A DNA stretch of 64,000 bases from Novimethylophilus kurashikiensis (GTDB lineage: Bacteria; Pseudomonadota; Gammaproteobacteria; Burkholderiales; Methylophilaceae): NCBI RefSeq assembly GCF_003112435.1, contig NZ_BDOQ01000003.1:434001-498000 (forward strand), read 5' to 3'. How positions within the stretch are numbered: position 1 is the stretch's first letter; every line of letters starts with the position of its first letter. Shown here piece by piece: positions 1-8,358 of the stretch. A model generated the notes under the pieces. It did not search any database, was not told the DNA's origin, and worked only from the letters and a program-made list of their open reading frames with translations. Made by a program: the position numbers and the translations under genes.

Positions 1-1172
1 CGCTTGGCGACGATGCCCTCCAGGCCGTGCATGCAGGCATGCTCGAATACATCGTGGGCGTTGCCGACGATATGATCGCTGTAGAGAATCGGCCCATCCT
101 GCGGCATGCCCTCCATCAGCTTTTTTAACAGCCGCTTGCGCTCGGCGAGCGGCACGGCTGCAAGCTCATAGCCGTCGAGATAGACCAGGTCGAACACGTA
201 ATAAGCCAGTTGCGCCGACTTGCCCAGGCGCATCTTGTTTTGCAATGCCTGAAAACTCACCTTACCCTCGGCATCCAGCGCGACCACTTCCCCATCGATC
301 CAGGCCTGCTTGACCGGGAACGATTTGAGCACATCGGCTAGGCTTGGCCATTTGCCGGTCCAATCGTTGCCGGCGCGGGTGTAGATCTGGACCTCGCCCT
401 GGTCAATCCTGGTCAAGGCGCGATACCCGTCGAACTTCACCTCAGACAGCCATTGCTCGCCTTCGGGGGCTTGTTCGGCCAAGGTGGCCAATTGGGGTTT
501 GATGGGGTCCGGCATGGGTGTGGCCTCTGCACCGTTAACGGCGCTTGGGTCCACCTCCGATTCTGCAACAGGTTTGGCATCGGCAATCACTCGCCGCTTG
601 GCTTTGGATTTAGGCTTTTCCACCATCGGCACCGGATGCTCCGACACGCTTTCGGGCCGCAGCTCGGTGATATGCGCCGCTTCGCCGTTCCGGGCCTCCT
701 CGTCGTGCTCCTTGATCAGCAGCCAGTTTTCCTTGTCCTTCTCCTGGCCGTGTATCCGCACCAGCGTCCAGCCGCCATGCAGTTTGTGTCCGTCCAGATG
801 AAATTTGAGCCGTCCCTGCTTGTATCCCTTGACCGGATCGCCCTCCGGCTCCCACACGCCGCGATCCCATAGCTTGACGTGTCCCGCGCCGTATTGATGT
901 TCGGGGATCACGCCTTCAAAGGTTCCGTAATCCAGCGGATGATCTTCCACGTGTACGGCCAGCCGTTTGTCTGCCGGATCGAGGCTCGGGCCTTTGGGCA
1001 CCGCCCAGCTTTTAAGCGTGCCTTCCAGTTCCAGCCGAAAGTCGTAGTGCAGCCGGGTGGCGTGGTGTTCCTGGATGAAATAATGTAACTCGCGCCCCGG
1101 CCTAACCACCTTGCCGTGCGGCTCCGGCGTGATCTTGAAATCGCGTTTCTGCCAATATTTTTCCAATCCCAT
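1..1172 (-). CDS. ligD: ATP-dependent DNA ligase LigD, C-terminus cut by window edge
   Basis: LigD seals double-strand breaks together with Ku in bacterial non-homologous end joining. The visible 390 codons read an N-terminal 3'-phosphoesterase domain (about residues 10-150; seen motifs HYDFRLE, SWAVPKGP, EDHPLDYGTFEG) and then the start of the ligase domain. The nucleotidyl-lysine motif EVKFDGYR puts the catalytic Lys near residue 246, and LEGIVAKR lies at the window edge. A Pro/Lys-rich linker joins the two. The order PE-ligase is one of the known LigD arrangements; any polymerase domain would lie outside the window. I chose the ATG at 1172 because GGAAAGGA sits about 6 bases upstream; an in-frame ATG at 1178 has no such spacing. 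The start follows the Ku stop by 21 bases, so the two form an operon. Confidence 0.93.
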   Translation of the reverse strand, partial: MGLEKYWQKRDFKITPEPHGKVVRPGRELHYFIQEHHATRLHYDFRLELEGTLKSWAVPKGPSLDPADKRLAVHVEDHPLDYGTFEGVIPEHQYGAGHVKLWDRGVWEPEGDPVKGYKQGRLKFHLDGHKLHGGWTLVRIHGQEKDKENWLLIKEHDEEARNGEAAHITELRPESVSEHPVPMVEKPKSKAKRRVIADAKPVAESEVDPSAVNGAEATPMPDPIKPQLATLAEQAPEGEQWLSEVKFDGYRALTRIDQGEVQIYTRAGNDWTGKWPSLADVLKSFPVKQAWIDGEVVALDAEGKVSFQALQNKMRLGKSAQLAYYVFDLVYLDGYELAAVPLAERKRLLKKLMEGMPQDGPILYSDHIVGNAHDVFEHACMHGLEGIVAK

Positions 1173-1193
1173 CGGCATTCCTTTCCAGCGGTT

Positions 1194-2147
1194 TTAGCGG
1201 GCGGCGCTGCGTCCGGTTCGCGTCGAAGTCTTGGCCCCCGGCCGCGCGCTCGGTTTAGCTGCGGGCTTGCGAGCGGCGGTTTTCGTTACCTTGGCGGGAG
1301 TGCGTTCTTCGTCCGAAGATTCTTCTTTTATCGTGCGTGCCGGTTTCTTGCCTTTCTGCCCGATACTCTTCTTGAGCAGGTCCATCAGATCCACCACCTT
1401 GGCACTTTGGCGCGGCGCTTCGCCCGGCTCGGCTTCCATGACAGTCTTGGTCTGGTTGGCGCGGATTTTCTTATCCACCAACGCCATGACGTCGTCGTAA
1501 TAAGTATCGCGATAGTGCTCGGGCTGCCAGAACTCGGTCATGTCCTCCAGCAGCGAAAGCGCCATCTTGATTTCCTTGTCGGAAACGGCCGCCGTCTTGG
1601 ATTTGGCATCCGGCAGGTTGAGTTCGCTCATCGACCGAATCTCGTCCGGGTAGCGCAGCAGGTTGAGCACGATGGCGCGGTCCATGGGCAGTAGCGCGGC
1701 GATATGCTGCTTGGTGCGAATCACGACCTTGGCGATGCCCACCTTGTTGGCGCGTTTCAAGGTTTCGCGCAGCAGCACGTACACTTTGTCGCCGCCGCGG
1801 CTGGGAGAAAGGTAATACGGCTGCTCGTAATAGATGATGGGGATATCTTCCGCATCCACGAAGGCCTGGATATCGATGGTCTGCGTCGCCTCCACGTTGG
1901 CGCGCTTCAGCTCCTCTTCAGAAAGCACCACGTACTGGCCTTTTTCGTACTCGTAGCCTTTGACGATATCGTTCCACTCGATATCCTTGCCGGTCTCCTT
2001 GTTGTAGCGCTTGTAGCCCACGGGCGAAAAATCGCGCTTGTCCAACATGTCCAGGTCCAAGCCGTGACGGCTCTCCGCCGGATACAACTCCACCGGAATA
2101 TGCACCAGCCCGAAGCTGATCGCGCCTTTCCACAATGCTCTCGGCAT
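1194..2147 (-). CDS. ku: Non-homologous end-joining protein Ku
   Basis: Bacterial Ku forms a homodimeric ring that binds DNA ends and recruits LigD. The 317-residue protein begins with the family hallmark MPRALWKGAISFGLV and has the Ku core through about residue 255. It ends in a long Lys/Arg/Ala/Pro-rich tail (about 256-317), typical of Ku tails that add DNA binding and LigD contact. The reading frame stays open up to 2231, but the ATG at 2147 fits the family start and has GGGAGGTGA 8 bases upstream. It lies just upstream of ligD on the same strand, so Ku and LigD are probably co-transcribed. The promoter should lie in 2150-2350, shared divergently with the nrdJb-like gene. Confidence 0.95.
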   Translation of the reverse strand: MPRALWKGAISFGLVHIPVELYPAESRHGLDLDMLDKRDFSPVGYKRYNKETGKDIEWNDIVKGYEYEKGQYVVLSEEELKRANVEATQTIDIQAFVDAEDIPIIYYEQPYYLSPSRGGDKVYVLLRETLKRANKVGIAKVVIRTKQHIAALLPMDRAIVLNLLRYPDEIRSMSELNLPDAKSKTAAVSDKEIKMALSLLEDMTEFWQPEHYRDTYYDDVMALVDKKIRANQTKTVMEAEPGEAPRQSAKVVDLMDLLKKSIGQKGKKPARTIKEESSDEERTPAKVTKTAARKPAAKPSARPGAKTSTRTGRSAAR

Positions 2148-2350
2148 GATGTGAATCACCTCCCGGAATCGCTCGTAATTCTTCTGATAGACCCGGCGGC
2201 GCCGACAAAGGTTTCTACGCCTCAAGCACAAGCGGATGTATTTGCGGAATTCAAAAACCCCAAGATACTGTGTTATTGATGGCTAGCATTCCAATATAAT
2301 GTGGTTTAAGATAACGACTGATTAATCGGCCAAGCTCAAGGAGAAGCACC

Positions 2351-3067
2351 ATGACCATCAAGATTGAAAAGAAGATCACCGGCTACAATGTCATGACTGA
2401 GGAAGACAAAGCCAAGGCCGAAACCCCAGTCGTCGCAACGCCGGAACCTGCCAAAAGCGCGGAGATTTTCATGATGGGTGAACCGCTTTCCCGCCCCGAA
2501 AAGCTTGTGGGTAACACCTACAAGATCAAGACCCCGGTGACCGAGCACGCGCTCTACATCACCATCAACGACATCATCATGAACGAAGGCACGCCGCAGG
2601 AGCACCGCCGCCCCTTTGAAATCTTCATCAACTCCAAGAACATGGAACACTTCCAGTGGATCGTCGCGCTCACCCGCGTCATGTCCGCCGTGTTCCGCAA
2701 GGGCGGCGACATCACCTTCCTGGTTGAAGAGCTCCACAGCGTGTTCGACCCGCGCGGCGGCTACTTCAAGCGCGGCGGCAAATACATCCCCAGCCTGGTG
2801 GCCGAGATCGGCGAAGTCGTCGAACAGCACCTGCAAGAAATCGGCATGCTCAAAAAACCCGGCCCCGACGAGCATCAAAAGAAACTCATCGACGAAAAAC
2901 GCGCCGAATACCTCGAACGCCAGAACCAGGAGTCTGCTGCCGAAGGCGAAGAAAGCAGCGCCTTCCCTGCTGGCGCGCAGCTATGCAACAAGTGCCAAAC
3001 CAAGGCCGCGATTATTATGGATGGCTGTTTGACTTGCTTGAATTGCGGGGAGAGTAAGTGCGGTTAA
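2351..3067 (+). CDS. nrdJb: NrdJb-like TSCPD-domain protein (class II RNR associated)
   Basis: The 238-residue protein resembles NrdJb, the small partner of split adenosylcobalamin-dependent (class II) ribonucleotide reductase known from Pseudomonas. It carries a TSCPD-type domain (about residues 50-165) and a C-terminal cysteine cluster, CNKCQ then CLTCLNCGESKC, like the redox-active or zinc-ribbon tail of class II reductases. The start at 2351 is preceded by CAAGGAGAAGC. In Pseudomonas nrdJa lies directly upstream; here the upstream neighbour is the divergent ku gene and no catalytic NrdJ is in the window. It is followed at once by a strong terminator, so it is probably monocistronic. Family call is from remembered similarity; the role without a neighbouring NrdJa is uncertain. 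Confidence 0.8.
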   Translation: MTIKIEKKITGYNVMTEEDKAKAETPVVATPEPAKSAEIFMMGEPLSRPEKLVGNTYKIKTPVTEHALYITINDIIMNEGTPQEHRRPFEIFINSKNMEHFQWIVALTRVMSAVFRKGGDITFLVEELHSVFDPRGGYFKRGGKYIPSLVAEIGEVVEQHLQEIGMLKKPGPDEHQKKLIDEKRAEYLERQNQESAAEGEESSAFPAGAQLCNKCQTKAAIIMDGCLTCLNCGESKCG

Positions 3068-3072
3068 GTTAG

Positions 3073-3098
3073 AAAAGGGGCTGCGGCCCCTTTTTTTT
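3073..3098 (+). terminator. Rho-independent terminator after nrdJb-like gene
   Basis: AAAAGGGGC (3073-3081), loop TGCG, then GCCCCTTTT running into an eight-T tract. It begins 6 bases after the stop codon of the nrdJb-like gene. Confidence 0.92.
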
Positions 3099-3100
3099 AG

Positions 3101-3247
3101 TTCCCCAACAAGGAAGCGGCCAAGGCATTCGCCAACGATCCGGAATACGCGCCTTTTGGTCAGGCGAGACAGGCGGGCAGCAAAAGCACATTGTTGTTGA
3201 TCGACGATACGGACCTTGCCGGATCAATCCCCTATCTCCCTCGTTAA
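3101..3247 (+). pseudogene. 3' remnant of a DUF1330-like gene
   Basis: Frame 3101-3247 reads 48 codons and a TAA with no start codon; the codon before it (3098-3100) is a TAG inside the preceding terminator's T tract. The translation contains FPNKEAAKAFANDPEYAP and ends in IDDTDLAGSIPYLPR. This looks like the C-terminal half of a DUF1330 family protein, a small dimeric alpha/beta barrel that usually shows F-x-S-x-E-A-A and a DPEY/SPEY motif at this place. It is followed by its own hairpin terminator at 3276, so the 5' half appears deleted up to the nrdJb terminator. The rest of the 3068-3516 gap (3301-3516) shows no further gene and should hold the promoter of the metallopeptidase. Confidence 0.55.
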
Positions 3248-3275
3248 TCAGGAGCATCCTCGCTAGACAAAATAC

Positions 3276-3300
3276 AAGCCAGCGAAAGCTGGCTTTCTTG
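3276..3300 (+). terminator. Hairpin terminator behind the DUF1330-like remnant
   Basis: Perfect 8-bp stem AAGCCAGC (3276-3283), GAAA tetraloop, GCTGGCTT (3288-3295), followed by a short T-rich run. It lies 28 bases after the TAA of the remnant, as expected for the original gene's terminator. Confidence 0.7.
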
Positions 3301-3516
3301 TTCCCAAGTGGCCGAAAAATACAAAGCTTCGAATTGTTTTGATTGATATGCCTCAGCCAAGCATGCAATTAGGCAGGCAGCCTATGAGTACTTTCGGCCA
3401 GAAGCAGACGTTGTCTGACGGGAGAATATATTTATGATCTTTCCTCTGACTCATCTCAGATGAATTATGTAGTCTATCGAACTGATGCAAGGCACAGTCG
3501 AGGCGAGGATCGTTAA

Positions 3517-4371
3517 ATGAGACTGGACGATCAACGGGAAAGCGATCAGATTGACGACCGCCGCGGGTCGGGCGGAGGGGGCATTTTCTCGGGTGGGCGA
3601 TTGGGTATCGTCGGCATGCTGGCCGTACTCGCCATCAGCTATTTCACAGGCATTAGTCCAAGCACCCTAATGGGCCTGGTGGGTGGCAACAACAACACAG
3701 TGGAACAACCTAACCGCCCGCCGCCAGCCAATGATCCAACCAGCAGTTTTGTCGCGCGAGTGCTGGGTTCCACCGAAGATATATGGACTGAGGAATTTCA
3801 GAAACTGGGTCGCACATACCAAAAACCGATCTTGACGTTGTTTTCCGGCGCAACGCAAACGGCCTGTGGCCAAGGTCAAGCTGCCATGGGGCCTTTTTAC
3901 TGTTCCAATGATCACCACGTGTATATCGACCTGGATTTTTTCCATGAACTGGAAACCCGTTTTGGCGGTGGCGGCGAGTTTGCCGAAGCTTATGTGATCG
4001 CTCATGAAGTGGGCCATCATGTACAAAATCTGCTCGGTATTTCCGACAAAGTCCACGCCGCACAAGAACGCTCCAGTAAGGCCCAAGGCAACGCCTTATC
4101 CGTAAGGTTGGAGTTGCAGGCCGATTGTTTGGCCGGGGTCTGGGGAAGGCAGGCTGATGTTCTCAAACACCAATTAGAGCCCGGCGAAGCCGAACAAGCA
4201 CTGCGCGCCGCCTCAGCCATTGGAGACGACACGCTTCAAAAACAGACGCAGGGCTATGTGGTGCCGGAAAGCTTCACCCACGGAACATCAGAGCAGCGGA
4301 TGCAGTGGTTCAACAAGGGATTCCAAAGTGGTGACATGAGTCAATGCAATACCTTCCGCAAAGGGGCGTGA
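3517..4371 (+). CDS. ypfJ: YpfJ-family neutral zinc metallopeptidase
   Basis: The 284-residue protein matches the YpfJ family of putative neutral zinc metallopeptidases. It has a Gly/Asp-rich cytosolic N-terminus, one membrane segment (about 30-46), and a C-terminal catalytic region with HEVGHH at 163-168, where the two outer histidines bind zinc and Glu164 is the catalytic base. Downstream ELQADCLAG (about 199-207) probably gives the third ligand. Four cysteines (117, 129, 204, 277) could pair in the periplasm. The substrate is unknown in the family. It is a single gene, and the next gene is convergent. AGGCGAGGATCG precedes the ATG. Confidence 0.88.
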   Translation: MRLDDQRESDQIDDRRGSGGGGIFSGGRLGIVGMLAVLAISYFTGISPSTLMGLVGGNNNTVEQPNRPPPANDPTSSFVARVLGSTEDIWTEEFQKLGRTYQKPILTLFSGATQTACGQGQAAMGPFYCSNDHHVYIDLDFFHELETRFGGGGEFAEAYVIAHEVGHHVQNLLGISDKVHAAQERSSKAQGNALSVRLELQADCLAGVWGRQADVLKHQLEPGEAEQALRAASAIGDDTLQKQTQGYVVPESFTHGTSEQRMQWFNKGFQSGDMSQCNTFRKGA

Positions 4372-4431
4372 AAGGCACCGGTCACAGCACGTCAGAACTT
4401 GGGATGTGGTCCATCACACCCGTAGTTGCAC

Positions 4432-5922
4432 TTAGGTAAGTGCACAGCTTGCCAGAAAATGTGCAAGAAGCGCCACCGGCCTCCCCGTCGCACCCTTGTC
4501 CTCGCCGCTCTTCGACGCCGTTCCTGCAATATCAAGATGCACCCACGGATAGCGCTTGGTGAACCGCGATAGGAAGCACGCTGCGGTAATCGCGCAGTCG
4601 CCGGTTGGGCCGACGTTGGCGAAATCTGCGATGTTCGATTTGAACGTGTCCTGATACTCGTGCCATAGCGGCATGTGCCAGGCGCGGTCCCAAGCCCGGT
4701 CGCCGGCCTTGAGCACTTCGCGTACAAGCTCATCATTGGTGGAGAACACGCCGCAGGCGATTTCGCCGAGGGCGCTGACGATGGCGCCTGTGAGTGTCGC
4801 GACGTCGACGACTACCGCGGGTTTGTACTTTTCGGCGTAGGTGAGGGCATCCGCCAGCAGGAGGCGGCCTTCGGAGTCGGTGTCGAGGATTTCCACGGTT
4901 TGGCCGGACATCGTGGTGACGACGTCGCCCGGTTTGATCGCGTTGCCGTCTGGCATGTTTTCTGCGGCCGGGACGATGCCGACCACATTGAGCGGCAGTT
5001 TCATGAGGGCCGCCGCGTGTAGGGCGCCGAACACGCTCGCGGCGCCGCACATGTCGAACTTCATCTCCTCCATGTATGAGGGCGACTTGAGGTCGAGGCC
5101 GCCTGCGTCGAACGTGACGCCCTTGCCGACGAGGACGACCGGCTGCGCCTCGGAGCCGCCTCCGTGGTACTCCATGACGATGAGCTTAGGCGGTTGGCGG
5201 CTGCCGCGCGCTACCGCGAGGAATGCGTTCATGCCGAGCTTCGCGATGTCTTCCTGGTCGAGGATCGTTACTTCGAAGCCGTGCTGAGTGCCAAGCTCTA
5301 GCGCTTGGCTTGCCAGATACGTTGGGGTGCAAATGTTGCCGGGGAGATTGCCGAGATCCTTGGCGAGCGTGATGCCCTCGGCGATGGCCATCGCCCGACC
5401 GATTGCAGTCTCTGTCGTAGACACCTCCGCACTATCTGTGAGGTGGAAAGCGACTTTCTTGAATGCGCGTTTCTGTTTCGGCGGTTCGCTCTTAAGGCTA
5501 TCGAAGCGATACATGCCATCCATCACCGCTAGCACTGCCTGCTCGATCTTCCATGCGCTGTCGCGGTTATTCACGGCAAGTTCGTTGAGGCAAACGATAG
5601 CTTCGGCAGCGCCTGTCGTGCTCAGCATTTTCGTCGCCGCAGAGAGGGCCGTGAGATAGCTGCTCTCGACGACTTCATGCTCGAGGCCCAAGCCGACGAG
5701 CAGCACGCGCTCGGCGGCCGTGTTGGGAATCTTGGGGAGAAGTAGCGTTGCGCCGAGCTCGTCTTCGAGGTCGCCGCGGTTCAGCGCTTCAGTAAGTGCG
5801 CGACCCGATGCGACATCCAGCGCCATTGCCGAGGGCGAAAGTTTGCCGCCTTCGTACACGCCGACCACGATGCAGCCTGTGTGCTGCTGCTCGAGGCTCT
5901 CGCGGTTGACGACAAATTCCAT
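4432..5922 (-). CDS. M17 leucyl aminopeptidase
   Basis: The 496-residue protein is a cytosolic two-metal aminopeptidase of family M17, which removes N-terminal residues from peptides and often forms hexamers. The C-terminal catalytic domain carries the metal and catalytic residues: Lys267 and Asp272 in GKGVTFDAGG, Asp290 in KFDMCGAASV, Asp349 and Glu351 plus Arg353 in the signature. The signature reads DTDSEGRL instead of the usual NTDAEGRL, keeping all ligands but changing two flanking residues. The N-terminal macro-like domain (1-160) is divergent from PepA. The start at 5922 follows the ATP-grasp gene by 19 bases, so the two are co-transcribed. This pairing suggests a dedicated peptide hydrolase rather than the general housekeeping PepA, but that is inference. 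Confidence 0.9.
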   Translation of the reverse strand: MEFVVNRESLEQQHTGCIVVGVYEGGKLSPSAMALDVASGRALTEALNRGDLEDELGATLLLPKIPNTAAERVLLVGLGLEHEVVESSYLTALSAATKMLSTTGAAEAIVCLNELAVNNRDSAWKIEQAVLAVMDGMYRFDSLKSEPPKQKRAFKKVAFHLTDSAEVSTTETAIGRAMAIAEGITLAKDLGNLPGNICTPTYLASQALELGTQHGFEVTILDQEDIAKLGMNAFLAVARGSRQPPKLIVMEYHGGGSEAQPVVLVGKGVTFDAGGLDLKSPSYMEEMKFDMCGAASVFGALHAAALMKLPLNVVGIVPAAENMPDGNAIKPGDVVTTMSGQTVEILDTDSEGRLLLADALTYAEKYKPAVVVDVATLTGAIVSALGEIACGVFSTNDELVREVLKAGDRAWDRAWHMPLWHEYQDTFKSNIADFANVGPTGDCAITAACFLSRFTKRYPWVHLDIAGTASKSGEDKGATGRPVALLAHFLASCALT

Positions 5923-5941
5923 GATCAAATCCCATGGGCGG

Positions 5942-7414
5942 TCATGTTTCCGGGCGTTGCGCAGCGCCTCCTGCCGTCTCCGCGATGCGCCGTGCGAATA
6001 CCCCAAGGATTTCGCGGTACATCGCCTCGCCCAGCACCTGGTCTTCGTTGCCCGCGTCGATGTTCGGGTTGATGTTGACCTCGATGAGATAGACGCGGTC
6101 GCCAACCTGCTTGAGATCGGCGCCGTAGAGGCCGCGACCGATGAGATTGGCAGCGCGCACAGCGGTGTTGATCACCTGCTCGGGCGCCTCGCCTATGGTC
6201 ATCGCTTCGGTCTTGCCCTCGACCATCTCTTGATCGCCCTCGGCCATCCTGATGATTTTCCAGTGGCCGGGTGCCATGTAGTACTTGGCGACGAACAGCG
6301 GACGCCGGTCGTAAACGCCGACGCGCCAGTCGAAATCGCTCGGCAGCCATTCCTGCGCGATGATAAGCTCCGATTTGGTAAAGAAGCGCTCCGCTTCCTT
6401 GCGTAGATTGTCTTCGGATTCGATCTTCACCACGTCGAGCCCGAAGCCGCTGTCCGGCAGCTTGAGCACGCACGGCAGCCCCAGTGTGGGAACGATTTCG
6501 TCCACGTTGCCGCGGTGCGCGATCAGCGTGCGCGGCGTAGCGATGCGATGCCGATTCAGCAGCTCCTGCATGAACACCTTGTTGCCGCACTTGAGGACGG
6601 ACTCGGGATCGTCCACCACCGGCATGCCAAGCGATTCCGCCTGGCGGATGAACTCATAGATGACGCCCTCGGGGCTGGCGCGGTTGAACAGGGCGTCGAA
6701 CTCGGGCAGGCGCTCCAGCGCTTCGGGGCCGATGAGCTCTGCCTCCAAGCCGACGAGCGGCGCAGCTTTTACCAAGCGCTGCAAGGCTTCGTCGTTAGAG
6801 GGCTTATTGGGTTCGTTGGGGTCGTGGAGGATCGCGATCCGGGGACGATCCCTTTTGCCGCTCTGCCGCTTGGGGGCCGGATTTTCGGCGATGAACGACT
6901 TAACAGCTTCGATCAGGAAGGCGCGGTCTTGCTGCGGAATATCCGACAAGCTGATGACGTGCAGGCCGTCGAGGCGCCAGCTTCCCTCTGTGCGAACAAA
7001 CAGCACTCGCAGCAGCGGTGCACGCACCCTTGCGAAGATATGTTCGGCGAGGGCTTGATGACTGACATGCTTGCCGAGGTAGATATCAAGCTGGAAACGA
7101 TCGCTCTCGTCGTGAACCAGCGTCTCTTGTATCAGCGATTGAAGCTCGTCCGCAAGCGCCTGTAGATGAGCTTCGGACCGCAGGTCTTCGATGGTTTTTA
7201 CATCGGGGACGGGACGTTGCCCGCGCGCCTCGGCAAGCAGCGAGACGTAATATCCCCTTCCCTGATAGCGGCCCGTACGGCACAGGTTCAGCACCCGTGC
7301 GTTGCCTTCATTGCCATGTTCCGGGTCGGCCAGATAGTGACGCGCCGTGACGACGGTGGCATCCGGAATCTCTAACCATTTGTAGCTCTGTTCAGTAATG
7401 ACGATTGTTTTCAT
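5942..7414 (-). CDS. RimK-like ATP-grasp ligase with N-terminal RLAN domain
   Basis: The 490-residue protein has an N-terminal region (about 1-165) of the RLAN type found before RimK-like ATP-grasp domains, and a C-terminal ATP-grasp ligase domain (about 285-470). Visible ATP-grasp signs are the CVLKLPDSGFG loop, AQEWLPSDFDWRVGV, and the metal-binding end LIEVNINPNIDAGNE. ATP-grasp enzymes of this type join a carboxylate to an amine with acyl-phosphate chemistry, for example adding amino acids to peptides. The product here cannot be read from sequence. The gene is the first of a two-gene operon with the M17 peptidase; comparative work has linked RLAN ligases to small peptide synthesis clusters. 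No amino-acid N-acyltransferase or GCS2 partner is visible nearby. Confidence 0.85.
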   Translation of the reverse strand: MKTIVITEQSYKWLEIPDATVVTARHYLADPEHGNEGNARVLNLCRTGRYQGRGYYVSLLAEARGQRPVPDVKTIEDLRSEAHLQALADELQSLIQETLVHDESDRFQLDIYLGKHVSHQALAEHIFARVRAPLLRVLFVRTEGSWRLDGLHVISLSDIPQQDRAFLIEAVKSFIAENPAPKRQSGKRDRPRIAILHDPNEPNKPSNDEALQRLVKAAPLVGLEAELIGPEALERLPEFDALFNRASPEGVIYEFIRQAESLGMPVVDDPESVLKCGNKVFMQELLNRHRIATPRTLIAHRGNVDEIVPTLGLPCVLKLPDSGFGLDVVKIESEDNLRKEAERFFTKSELIIAQEWLPSDFDWRVGVYDRRPLFVAKYYMAPGHWKIIRMAEGDQEMVEGKTEAMTIGEAPEQVINTAVRAANLIGRGLYGADLKQVGDRVYLIEVNINPNIDAGNEDQVLGEAMYREILGVFARRIAETAGGAAQRPET

Positions 7415-7725
7415 CCAACCAGCTCCCGGCTTTAGGGGAAAGCAGTGAAACCTGATTTGGCATGGCGCGGGGCCGATGCCATTTCATTCTCTTCAATTAA
7501 TGCCACGATCCAATGAATCGATCTGTTTGATGGGGCATATAAACGACCCTTGCCAGTTGTTCTGAAATCGCACGCTTTACTGATCGTTAAGTCTCCATGG
7601 CTCACTTGGCATCTTGGGCTAAGTAGCTTCCCTTATTTCAATTTCCTCATTTCGAACGGAATATCTCTTTGTCGACGGATATATCAGCGCATGGCTACTC
7701 ACTTGGCGTAACTATTGGTTATCAA
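7415..7725. other. Divergent intergenic region
   Basis: About 310 bases between the ATP-grasp operon (leftward) and the first deaminase (rightward), so it should hold promoters for both. The one structure I see is an imperfect hairpin at 7458-7481 (TGGCAT pairs with ATGCCA, plus inner GGC/GCC), in what would be the 5' leader of the ATP-grasp operon. An alternative TTG start for the deaminase lies at 7669. I see no clear -35/-10 pair and no small gene. Confidence 0.4.
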
Positions 7726-8298
7726 ATGACTCCTTCTGCGGGCATCACGATCAATACCCCGGACTGGGTCGAGTCATTCGTGCCATGGAATCGCCGCTAT
7801 GCGACGGACAGCGAGAAGATGCATCTGGCAATCGCGCTTTCGCAGGAAAACGTCTCGCACAACACCGGCGGCCCTTTCGGAGCGGCCATCTTTTCGCGAG
7901 ATACCGGTGCGCTGTTTTCAGTAGGCACCAATAGCGTGGTTCGGCACAACAACAGTGTGCTGCATGCCGAGATTGTAGCGATCATGTCAGCGCAGGCTCG
8001 GATGGGCAGTTATACGCTGCGAAGTGCAACGGGATTGGGCTATGAGTTGTTCACCTCCTGCGAGCCTTGCGCGATGTGCCTGGGGGCCACTCTATGGAGC
8101 GGGGTAACCCGGCTGGTCAGCGCAGCCATGCGGGAGGATGCGTTGCACCTGGGTTTTGAGGAGGGGCCGGTGTTCGACGCATCGCTCGCCTATCTTGAAG
8201 CGCGGGGCGTGAAAATTGTGCGCGGGGTGCTGCGAGAAGAGGCCAAGGCCGTGCTCGATTGCTACAGCGCCGATCACGGTGTGATCTATAACGGCTGA
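7726..8298 (+). CDS. CDA-fold zinc deaminase (guanine/cytidine deaminase-like)
   Basis: A zinc-dependent deaminase of the cytidine deaminase fold: HAEIVAI supplies the zinc His and the catalytic Glu, and CEPCAMC supplies the two zinc cysteines. This arrangement (HxE then PCxxC) is shared by guanine deaminases, tRNA adenosine deaminases and cytosine deaminases, so the substrate is open; a free base or nucleoside is likeliest. I use the ATG at 7726 (190 residues). The frame opens further to a TTG at 7669 with GGA about 8 bases before it, which would add 19 residues. Homologous start evidence is needed. A second, different deaminase follows 60 bases downstream on the same strand, suggesting a common transcript. 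Confidence 0.82.
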   Translation: MTPSAGITINTPDWVESFVPWNRRYATDSEKMHLAIALSQENVSHNTGGPFGAAIFSRDTGALFSVGTNSVVRHNNSVLHAEIVAIMSAQARMGSYTLRSATGLGYELFTSCEPCAMCLGATLWSGVTRLVSAAMREDALHLGFEEGPVFDASLAYLEARGVKIVRGVLREEAKAVLDCYSADHGVIYNG

Positions 8299-8358
8299 AG
8301 TTCGGACCAAGTCCCCGCTGCCCTACGATTCATTTTTAACTGGGAGTAAAGAAAAACG

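Noticed and set aside
3360-3375. Shared GCATGCAATTA with 13950
   Set aside because: An 11-base match between two intergenic regions without flanking similarity; chance is adequate.
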